Assembly: GCA_964640655.1 (NCBI GenBank)
Contig: CAZXFT010000011.1
Coordinates: forward strand, 43,391-107,390
DNA: 64,000 nt
Origin: BJGO01 sp964640655
Lineage (GTDB): Bacteria; Bacteroidota; Bacteroidia; Chitinophagales; UBA10324
Reading direction: 5' to 3'
Part shown: positions 1 through 6,637 of the stretch, one piece after another
Layout of the letters: the number at the start of each line of letters is the position of its first letter
How positions within the stretch are numbered: position 1 is the first letter of the stretch
Position numbers and translations under genes: made by a program
Notes under the pieces: model-generated
Seen by the model: the letters and a program-made list of their open reading frames with translations, nothing else
Told to the model about the DNA's origin: nothing
Databases searched by the model: none

Positions 1-1
1 C

Positions 2-739
2 AAGGAAAATAATCAGGATGTTATTGTTAGTATGCTGGAGTTCCTGAAATCACGATTTTCGGAAATTACTTCATTGAATTATACGATCAATGGCAAGCGT
101 AATGACAGCATGCACGACTTGAATGTTATTACATATTCAGGTAATCCTTATATCACTGAAACTTTAGATGGATTGAAGTTTAGAATAAGCCCGCAAAGCT
201 TTTTTCAAACCAATACTTCACAGGCTGAACGGTTATACCGCAAGGTAAAGGAATATGCCGGACTCAGCGGCACCGAAAGAGTATATGATTTATATACCGG
301 CACAGGTAGTATAGCTATATACGTTGCTCAGCACGCCGCACATGTTGTCGGTGTGGAATATGTCGAACCTGCCATAATCGATGCAAGGCTGAATGCCACG
401 CTCAATGAAATTGACAACTGTACTTTTATAGTAAGTGATATGGCAGATGCACTCACCGATGACTTTGTTCAGCTTTATGGTAAACCTGATGTTGTAATAA
501 CTGATCCGCCACGTGCCGGTATGCATCCGAAGGTGATAGAAGCCTTACTATCTCTGCTGCCCAAGCGCATTGTTTATGTCAGTTGTAATCCTGCAACACA
601 AGCTCGCGATTTGCAAATGCTCGATGAGAAATATATCATTACGAAATGTTGTCCGGTAGATATGTTCCCACATACACATCATCTTGAAAATGTGGCATTA
701 TTGGAATTAAGAGATCAATTGGTTGCACTTACTAGATAA
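2..739 (+). CDS. rlmD: 23S rRNA (uracil-5-)-methyltransferase RlmD/RumA family, 5'-truncated by the window edge
   Basis: SAM-dependent methyltransferase that makes 5-methyluridine in 23S rRNA. The frame is open to the first base of the window, so the N-terminus (normally a TRAM domain and Fe-S cysteines) lies outside; 245 residues are visible. Counting from the Met at 32, the SAM-binding motif YDLYTGTG is near residues 85-92, the DPPRAG motif at 158-163, and the catalytic-Cys motif SCNPAT at 184-189, followed by FPHTHHLE at 212-219, which is typical of the TrmA/RumA family. Bacteroidota often carry one RlmD/RlmC-like enzyme, so the exact target uridine (1939 or 747) is inferred from the family and not shown by the sequence. 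The next gene starts 72 bp downstream from its own promoter. Confidence 0.88.
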   Translation, partial: KENNQDVIVSMLEFLKSRFSEITSLNYTINGKRNDSMHDLNVITYSGNPYITETLDGLKFRISPQSFFQTNTSQAERLYRKVKEYAGLSGTERVYDLYTGTGSIAIYVAQHAAHVVGVEYVEPAIIDARLNATLNEIDNCTFIVSDMADALTDDFVQLYGKPDVVITDPPRAGMHPKVIEALLSLLPKRIVYVSCNPATQARDLQMLDEKYIITKCCPVDMFPHTHHLENVALLELRDQLVALTR

Positions 740-757
740 CTTTCTAATAAAATAGCA

Positions 758-776
758 TTAACATTCTCTTAACATG
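758..776 (+). promoter_or_regulatory. Pho-box-like operator: two TTAACAT direct repeats 11 bp apart
   Basis: TTAACAT occurs at 758-764 and 769-775, exactly 11 bp apart and in the same orientation, which places both copies on one face of the helix. The second copy starts 15 bp before the -7 element at 784. TTAACA-N5-TTAACA is the form of the PhoP box described in Bacillus, and PhoB-family boxes in general are 11-bp-phased repeats that replace the upstream promoter element. The same arrangement is found upstream of the TonB receptor at 6638. The regulator assignment is inference. Confidence 0.55.
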
Positions 777-783
777 AGGCTGT

Positions 784-791
784 TACGTTTG
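784..791 (+). promoter_or_regulatory. -7 element TACGTTTG of the secreted-protein gene
   Basis: TACGTTTG is an exact match to the Bacteroidota TAnnTTTG -7 consensus, and the gene starts 20 bp further on. No good -33 TTTG is present at the expected spacing. The region holds the TTAACAT repeats instead, as expected for an activator-dependent promoter. Confidence 0.6.
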
Positions 792-811
792 TGGCACCAA
801 AAAAATAGAGA

Positions 812-2659
812 ATGAAAAAACTTTACTACCTAACTACTGCAATTGTATTATGTATGATTGCATTTATCAGTAATGCTGCCACTGTACAGGTTACAGGCAA
901 TATTACCACAAACACTATCTGGACACGAGATAACGTGTACATATTGAATGGATTTGTTTATGTAAAAAACAATGCTGTACTAACTATACAGGCTGGTACA
1001 CTTATTAAAGGTGATTTTGATACAAAAGGAACATTAGTTGTTACAAGAGGGGCTAAAGTCATTGCAAAAGGAACTGCTGCAAAACCAATTGTATTCACTT
1101 CTAATCAAGATCCGGGTGACCGCGATTACGGCGATTGGGGTGGTGTTATTATTTTAGGAAAAGCTCCGATTAATCAAACCGGTGGCTCTGCTGCTATAGA
1201 AGGTGGCGTTGATAATGCCGATGGTGATGGACAGTACGGTGGCACTGACCCTAACGATAACTCAGGCGAATTAAGCTATGTACGCATTGAATATGCAGGT
1301 ATTGCTTATCAACCTAATAATGAAATAAACGGTTTAACCCTGGGAGGTGTAGGATCCGGAACTGTTATACATCACGTTCAGGTGAGCTATGCGAACGATG
1401 ATGCTGTAGAGTGCTTTGGTGGTACAGTCAACATGAAGCATTTATTCCTTAATAAAAATCTGGATGACGATTTAGACTCAGATAATGGATATCAGGGCAA
1501 AGTTCAATTTGTGTTAATTACCCGTGATCAAAACATTGCCGATGCTCCTGGTGCTTCTAATGGTTTTGAGTCTGATAATGATGCAAATGGAACCACAGCC
1601 TCTCCTCAAACTCGTCCAATGTATTCCAATATCACTGTAATTGGACCTTTAGCAACTTCAAGCACCAACATAGCTGCAGCTTATAAAAGAGGAGCACATC
1701 TTCGTCGTAATACAGCCACATCTATTTATAATTCAGTCTTGATGGGTTATCCGTTTGGAATATTAATCGACGGTGCATTGTCAGAAGGTAATTGCTCCAG
1801 CGACTTGCTTCAGGTTAGAAATACTTTCATTGCCGGTTGCACTACACCGTTAGTAGTTAATACAGGTAGCACATTCGATATTAATACCTGGTTCAACACA
1901 TCGGGGTATGGCAATAGCATATTGACAAATAATGATGATGCAAAACTCACCGATCCCTATGGCAACACTCCTAATGCTATGCCGTTAAATAATTCACCAT
2001 TGCTAAATGCAGCTTCTTTTTCGAATCCCGTGTTGAATGACCCATTCTTTACTACGGTTACTTATGCCGGAGCATTTGGTACCGAAAACTGGACGGATTG
2101 CTGGAGTGTTAACGATCCCAACAGTTTACCATATAACGGTGCCAATGGTATAGTCGCTGCATTCAATTCAAATACAAATCTTGGAAATGCAGTATTCTCA
2201 AATTCATCGGTAAATGCTACGTCATATAGCTGGAACTTTGGTGATACAGGTTCTGCCAATAATACTTCAACTGATATGAGTCCTACTCATACCTATTCAA
2301 CAAACGGCCAATACACTGTTACTTTGATTGCAACAAATACTTGCGGATCTGATACCATTACACAAAACATTACCATTAGTGGCATTGTAGGGTTAGAGAA
2401 TTTGAGTGCCTTAAACAAAATAGTATCCTATCCAAATCCTGTATCGGATGTATTGAACATTGAACTTAATAACACATCAATATTAAACGCAACAATCACC
2501 ATCAGCGACTTGAGTGGTCGTGTATTGATGAACAATAACAATCTGATTCAAAGTGGCAATACCATGCGCATCAATACCAATGAACTGAATGCAGGAGTTT
2601 ATTTCCTAAATGTTCAGACTATTGAAGGCACCAAAGTTTTAAAATTCTATAAGCTGTAA
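812..2659 (+). CDS. Secreted beta-helix-like protein with PKD domain and T9SS type A sorting domain
   Basis: 615-residue exported protein. Residues 1-23 form a signal peptide with hydrophobic core ending SNAA. Residues 24-430 are rich in short Gly/Asn/Asp turns and hydrophobic strand repeats (e.g. VLTIQAGTLIKGD, GLTLGGVGSGTVIHHVQVSYAN), which suggests a right-handed parallel beta-helix. Residues about 445-525 form a PKD domain (SYSWNFGDTGS, SPTHTYSTNGQYTVTL). Residues 535-615 are a C-terminal sorting domain (VSYPNPVSD, GVYFLNVQT), so the protein should cross the outer membrane through T9SS and be surface-anchored or released. No catalytic motif is evident. It has its own promoter with a Pho-box-like operator and a strong terminator, so it is a single-gene unit. 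The shared operator suggests a link to the TonB receptor at 6638; a role in substrate capture under phosphate limitation is inference. Confidence 0.8.
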   Translation: MKKLYYLTTAIVLCMIAFISNAATVQVTGNITTNTIWTRDNVYILNGFVYVKNNAVLTIQAGTLIKGDFDTKGTLVVTRGAKVIAKGTAAKPIVFTSNQDPGDRDYGDWGGVIILGKAPINQTGGSAAIEGGVDNADGDGQYGGTDPNDNSGELSYVRIEYAGIAYQPNNEINGLTLGGVGSGTVIHHVQVSYANDDAVECFGGTVNMKHLFLNKNLDDDLDSDNGYQGKVQFVLITRDQNIADAPGASNGFESDNDANGTTASPQTRPMYSNITVIGPLATSSTNIAAAYKRGAHLRRNTATSIYNSVLMGYPFGILIDGALSEGNCSSDLLQVRNTFIAGCTTPLVVNTGSTFDINTWFNTSGYGNSILTNNDDAKLTDPYGNTPNAMPLNNSPLLNAASFSNPVLNDPFFTTVTYAGAFGTENWTDCWSVNDPNSLPYNGANGIVAAFNSNTNLGNAVFSNSSVNATSYSWNFGDTGSANNTSTDMSPTHTYSTNGQYTVTLIATNTCGSDTITQNITISGIVGLENLSALNKIVSYPNPVSDVLNIELNNTSILNATITISDLSGRVLMNNNNLIQSGNTMRINTNELNAGVYFLNVQTIEGTKVLKFYKL

Positions 2660-2686
2660 TACAAGCGGCAACATTTGTTAAGGAAG

Positions 2687-2714
2687 AACCCCGACATTTC
2701 TATGTTGGGGTTTT
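2687..2714 (+). terminator. Rho-independent terminator
   Basis: A stem of 10 bp (AACCCCGACA, positions 2687-2696, against TGTTGGGGTT, 2703-2712, with one G-T pair), loop TTTCTA, followed by TTTTCTATTTT. It lies 28 bp after the stop of the secreted-protein gene. Confidence 0.8.
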
Positions 2715-2880
2715 CTATTTTATCCCTGCTAATCGACGAACAAGTAGTTGTTCATTATGCAACCGAAACAATTGACGTTTTATGGAGAGAATATTCCTGC
2801 ATTATCATTTCTCGGTCGTTATTGTGGGCATTACACAGAAATACTCAACAAGCATTTTATGTGTTTATTATTAAATGAAC

Positions 2881-3378
2881 CTACTTCCTCTGAATCCCTG
2901 TATTTTCTACTCTTAACCCCACTGACATAATGCCGGGCAGTGGATCCTGACGCATCAGGTGTTCTAGCGAGAAGGTGTATTTGCCGGGTTTATTAAAGAA
3001 TGCCCCTTGCTGTATGAGATGCCTGTAATCCCAAATGTCTCCAAGTCCTTCACCGTGCCACTTGCCGCTTTCATCGGCCAGGGGAATGTCCACCCGCTTC
3101 ACCTGACGACTACCATCGGGAAAAGTGGCTGCTACATTCAGCCATACATTATTAAAGCGATAGTAATCCACGTGGCGCACATTGATGTATATGTTGTAAA
3201 GCATACTGGTGTCCTTGATTTCGAAAGTGAAGGTGGGCTTTACTTTACTGTCCCACACGTAGCTTGTTATTTCCTCATTGTCATCGAAAACCATATTGGT
3301 TTGGCAAGAAGATAGTGCAAAAATTACGAAGCACAAGGCAGTGAAGTACACGCTGAACGGTGGAGATAACCTTACCAT
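2881..3378 (-). CDS. gldH: Gliding motility lipoprotein GldH
   Basis: 165-residue lipoprotein of the GldH family, one of the Gld proteins required for gliding motility and linked to T9SS function in Flavobacterium. The N-terminal hydrophobic segment ends with lipobox LSSC at about residues 22-25, predicting lipidation and anchoring in the periplasm or outer membrane. The rest is a beta-rich domain (FTFEIKDTSMLYNIYINVRH, VDIPLADESGKWHGEGLGDIWDY). Its start codon overlaps the last 7 nt of ricT, and the holB-ricT-gldH order is a recurring Bacteroidota arrangement, so the three are probably co-transcribed. T9SS cargo elsewhere in the window (812, 16421, 40137, 47964) fits the presence of this gene. 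Gliding itself cannot be concluded from GldH alone. Confidence 0.88.
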   Translation of the reverse strand: MVRLSPPFSVYFTALCFVIFALSSCQTNMVFDDNEEITSYVWDSKVKPTFTFEIKDTSMLYNIYINVRHVDYYRFNNVWLNVAATFPDGSRQVKRVDIPLADESGKWHGEGLGDIWDYRHLIQQGAFFNKPGKYTFSLEHLMRQDPLPGIMSVGLRVENTGIQRK

Positions 3379-4670
3379 TTCTTTTCGTCTTTTTTTGGTC
3401 GTGGTTTGAAATGTTGTTTTTTCTTTTGCTGCTGCGGTTGCTGTGGTTTTGAACCCTGTGCAGCAGGCTTGTTGTCTTCCTGAGGCTTGGTATCACGCTG
3501 CGGCTTGTTCATTTCCTTGCCGCGCTCTTTGTTAGATTGATTTCCTTTCTTTTTCTTCTTTTTATTTTTCCTTCCCAGACTTTCGAGTGTGGTCTGACCA
3601 ACAACATCGGCAAACTTGATGTCTTCATCCTGAGTTGCCTTACTCTGATGGCGTTCTATTTTTTTCTCTCCCAGCTCTTCAGGTTTCACACCTTGTTTGT
3701 TCAGTGCTTCAATTTCCGCCACACGCTCCGGTGTCAAGGGATGAAAGGTTGAACTGTCCTTATAGGAGAACCAAAGAATCCGTTTAAAGATGTCCGTTTT
3801 CTGCAGGTATAAATCCCCCTGAGCGGTGGTGAGTTTGTTAATGTTTTGTGGAATGCCTTTGAGTGCATCGAGGTATGTATCAAGTTCATAGTTGAGGCAG
3901 CATTTTAACCTGCCACACTGACCGGATAATTTCACCTGATTGATAGACAGGTTCTGATAGCGTGCTGCCTGTGTATTCACTGACTTGTATTCGGTGAGCC
4001 AAGTAGAGCAACACAACTCTCTTCCACAGGAACCAATGCCGCCAATACGCGCCGCTTCCTGTCGTGCACCAATATGACACATTTCCACTTTAACCTTAAA
4101 CTCTTTAGCGTAAAGTTTTATGAGTTCGCGAAAATCAACGCGGTCATCAGCAATGTAATAGAAGGTAGCTTTTTTGCCATCAGCGCGATATTCTACATCA
4201 CCAATTTTCATCTCCAGATTTAACTGACGGGCTATGGCGCGGGAGCGAATCATAGTTTCCTGTTCAAGGGCACGGTTTTCTTTGAGTTTGACCATGTCCT
4301 GTTCTGTGGCAAGACGCGAAACTTTGAACCATTCGCGTTTTTCATTGATGCGCTTACGTTTCATTTGCAGACGCGCCATTTCGCCGGTGAGCGAAACCTG
4401 TCCAACATCAAACCCTCCCATATCGGCATCAACCACTACCATATCATGTTTTTCCATCAGCACGCTGCGGCTGGTTTTGAAAAATTCTTTTCGTGAGCCA
4501 TTTTTAAAACTCACCTCTACATAAGGATTCTCGGAGTCGGCTAACGCTGCCTTGATGTCGGCAAGCCAATCATAAGTATTTAAGCGATTGCAACCGCCAG
4601 TGCTGCATCCGCTGCTGTTGCAACCATTTGTTTTATGTCCTGTATCGGTGCTGCATGAAGAGCAAGCCAT
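3372..4670 (-). CDS. ricT: PSP1/YaaT (RicT) domain protein with Cys-rich N-terminus and basic C-terminal tail
   Basis: 432 residues. The central PSP1 domain (about 90-320) includes the pairs CGRELCC and CGRLKCC, which correspond to cysteines thought to bind Fe-S clusters in the RicAFT complex of Bacillus. The N-terminus has about seven cysteines in the first 28 residues, alternating with Ser and Gly, and the last 75 residues are Lys/Gln/Pro-rich and probably disordered. RicT in Bacillus modulates RNase Y-dependent RNA processing; in Bacteroidota the function is not established, and the partners RicA and RicF are not seen here. The gene lies 109 bp downstream of holB and overlaps gldH by 7 nt. 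The start at 4670 keeps the Cys-rich N-terminus, which is common in Bacteroidota homologues. Confidence 0.85.
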   Translation of the reverse strand: MACSSCSTDTGHKTNGCNSSGCSTGGCNRLNTYDWLADIKAALADSENPYVEVSFKNGSRKEFFKTSRSVLMEKHDMVVVDADMGGFDVGQVSLTGEMARLQMKRKRINEKREWFKVSRLATEQDMVKLKENRALEQETMIRSRAIARQLNLEMKIGDVEYRADGKKATFYYIADDRVDFRELIKLYAKEFKVKVEMCHIGARQEAARIGGIGSCGRELCCSTWLTEYKSVNTQAARYQNLSINQVKLSGQCGRLKCCLNYELDTYLDALKGIPQNINKLTTAQGDLYLQKTDIFKRILWFSYKDSSTFHPLTPERVAEIEALNKQGVKPEELGEKKIERHQSKATQDEDIKFADVVGQTTLESLGRKNKKKKKKGNQSNKERGKEMNKPQRDTKPQEDNKPAAQGSKPQQPQQQKKKQHFKPRPKKDEKKW

Positions 4671-4779
4671 ATTATTGTTCCTTTTTTTAACAAACAGTTC
4701 CGGCTATCTGTCTTTGTTGTGATTTTTCTTGAAAACTACAAGTTCTTTCACCTGCCGGTACCATTTAGATGATAACGCA

Positions 4780-5922
4780 TTAATCCAAGCGCTGTTCCAA
4801 AAATATATTTTTATTACTCATGAGCCGGTGCAGAGTCAACGAGGCATGCATCATTTGTATTCTGGGATTGGCATTACGCTCAATGTAGTAGTATAAGTTG
4901 TCGAGTAAAAAACTAAGTTCTTCAGCTGCTTCGTAGCTGAGGTTACCGGTCAGCCAGCGTAAAAGGTTGAGGTCGGCTTCACGTACTCGGATGTATGATT
5001 CACCAAGGTTTTTGGCGATTAATGTTTCGCGAACGAATTTTAAGGTTTGTTTGATGAAGAGTTTTTGTCTTTCTCGACCCAAATCCACAAACTGCTCCAT
5101 CCATTTGTTGAGCATTTTAATATCGGCCCTCAAAGCTACTCGAAACCATTCGAGCATCAGTATTTCCAAGTCTTCGGTGGCGTGGTTGATTTCGGAAAGT
5201 GCCAAAGTGTAACTGCCATCACTGAGGCGGGCTATGCGGCGGGCTTCTTCTTGAGTAAGATTTTTATTGTTGATTAAAGCTTTTACAATTTCCTCATCGG
5301 TAAGGGTGTGAAAACGCAGTAGTTGTGTCCGCGAAATTATGGTGTTCAATACTTTTTCTTCGCTTTCTCCAACAAGCAAAAACAAGGTGTTCGCAGGTGG
5401 TTCTTCCAGAGATTTTAAAAGGCTGTTGCCTTCCTTGCCTAAATATTCCGGCATCCAAATCAAAAATATTTTAAACTCTGCTTCAAAGGTTTTCAAATTC
5501 AGCTTGCGTATGATTTCATAACACTCGTCGGCTGTAATGTTGATTTGCTTGTTCTCCGATTTGATGTGATCGAACCAGTCGCTCAAGCCGAAGTATGGAT
5601 TCTTTAGCAACATAGAGCGCCACTGTGGAAGGTAGTCCTGACAGAGCTTACCAATGTCCTTATCGTATTTGAAAGGAAAAGTAAAGTGCAGATCGGGATG
5701 AATGAACTTGGCGTGTTTCACACAGGAAGGACATGTGCCGCAACTGTCGTTTTCTTGTTTATGCTCGCACATAATAAACTGTGCGTAGGCCAATGCTGCC
5801 GGCAAGGCACCACTGCCTTCGCGGCCAATAAAGAACTGCGCGTGACTGATACGGCCGTCTTTAACGGACTGTGTTAGTCGATCTTTAATTACAGATTGAC
5901 CGATGACATCCCTGATGAGCAT
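4780..5922 (-). CDS. holB: DNA polymerase III delta' subunit
   Basis: 380-residue clamp-loader subunit that works with gamma/tau and delta to load the sliding clamp. The N-terminal AAA+ domain begins RDVIGQSVIKDRL. The P-loop position reads GREGSGALP without the Lys-Thr of a working Walker A, which is normal for delta' subunits. A zinc-binding cluster follows (C52 and C61-x2-C64-x2-C67). The sequence SLEEPPANTLFLLV at about 168-181 is the classic delta'/gamma sensor region, and ISRTQLLRF follows. Length is slightly above that of E. coli HolB. It is first in the probable holB-ricT-gldH unit. Confidence 0.9.
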   Translation of the reverse strand: MLIRDVIGQSVIKDRLTQSVKDGRISHAQFFIGREGSGALPAALAYAQFIMCEHKQENDSCGTCPSCVKHAKFIHPDLHFTFPFKYDKDIGKLCQDYLPQWRSMLLKNPYFGLSDWFDHIKSENKQINITADECYEIIRKLNLKTFEAEFKIFLIWMPEYLGKEGNSLLKSLEEPPANTLFLLVGESEEKVLNTIISRTQLLRFHTLTDEEIVKALINNKNLTQEEARRIARLSDGSYTLALSEINHATEDLEILMLEWFRVALRADIKMLNKWMEQFVDLGRERQKLFIKQTLKFVRETLIAKNLGESYIRVREADLNLLRWLTGNLSYEAAEELSFLLDNLYYYIERNANPRIQMMHASLTLHRLMSNKNIFLEQRLD

Positions 5923-5994
5923 ACGGCTAAAATAGGAAAGAAGGAGAAGGAAATAAGTTATCGTTGAAACAATTGCTCAACGAGAAAAAGCAAA

Positions 5995-6531
5995 CTATTT
6001 ATTGATGGCCTTAATCAATTCGTCGCTCATAGGTTTAACTGAGGAACCATAGTGTGCCACATAACGACCATTTTCATCAATAAGGTATTTGTTAAAATTC
6101 CAGTTCACATTAGAGTCCTCCACACCATTGAGTTTTTTCATGGTCAGCCATTCGTATATAGGCGATATGGGTTTTGACTTGATATTGACTTTTGATGCCA
6201 TCAGGAAAGTAATATGATACTTGGAGGAACAGAACTGCTTAATTTTATCTTCACTGCCTGGTTCTTGTCCTCCAAAATCGTTGCAAGGCAATCCAATAAT
6301 CACAAGTTTGTTTTTGTATTGTTCGTGAAGTTTCTGCAGTTCTGCATACTGTGGAGTGTAGCCGCATTCTGAAGCCACGTTAACCAATAGTATCTTTTTG
6401 CCTTTGAAGTCTGAAAGATTGATGGCCTTACCATCAATGTCTTTGATTTGAACGGAATAAATGGAAGCCATTTGAGCCTGAACAGTTTGCAACATCATAG
6501 TTGTAATTAAAATGGTGAAGATTGATTTCAT
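5995..6531 (-). CDS. Glutathione peroxidase family thiol peroxidase, exported
   Basis: 178 residues from the chosen ATG at 6529-6531. The first 20 residues (KSIFTILITTMMLQTVQAQ) look like a signal peptide, so the enzyme should act in the periplasm. The catalytic Cys lies in NVASECGYTPQY, the Gln in GGQEPGS, and the Trp-Asn pair in NWNFNKYL, completing the Cys-Gln-Trp-Asn tetrad of Cys-type GPx. Such bacterial enzymes usually use thioredoxin rather than glutathione. An earlier ATG at 6573 would lie inside the TTAACATTG repeats of the divergent promoter and would put charged residues before the signal peptide, so it is less likely. Divergent from the TonB receptor, 106 bp between starts. Confidence 0.88.
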   Translation of the reverse strand: MKSIFTILITTMMLQTVQAQMASIYSVQIKDIDGKAINLSDFKGKKILLVNVASECGYTPQYAELQKLHEQYKNKLVIIGLPCNDFGGQEPGSEDKIKQFCSSKYHITFLMASKVNIKSKPISPIYEWLTMKKLNGVEDSNVNWNFNKYLIDENGRYVAHYGSSVKPMSDELIKAINK

Positions 6532-6566
6532 AACGTACAATAAAACACAAAAAGCTTTGAATAGTT

Positions 6567-6616
6567 TAAACATTGTTTTAACATTGGCTTAACATTGAGG
6601 TAATGTTGAGTTAACG
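6567..6616 (+). promoter_or_regulatory. Pho-box-like operator array: 11-bp-phased TTAACATTG repeats
   Basis: Copies start at 6567 (TAAACATTG), 6578 (TTAACATTG), 6589 (TTAACATTG) and 6611 (TTAACG), with a weak unit in phase at 6600. All starts differ by multiples of 11 bp. The last in-phase unit begins 15 bp before the -7-like TCTATTTG at 6626-6633, the same distance as in the operator at 758-776. The repeat resembles PhoP/PhoB boxes. The array lies between divergent genes, so the peroxidase gene could also be affected. Confidence 0.6.
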
Positions 6617-6637
6617 GCTGCAGTATCTATTTGCAGT

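Noticed and set aside
2748..2930. 60-codon plus-strand frame after the first terminator
   Set aside because: It runs into the 3' end of gldH, has no promoter and resembles no protein; treated as chance.
6532..6573. Longer N-terminus for the glutathione peroxidase
   Set aside because: It would run through the operator array and put a second hydrophobic segment before a good signal peptide.
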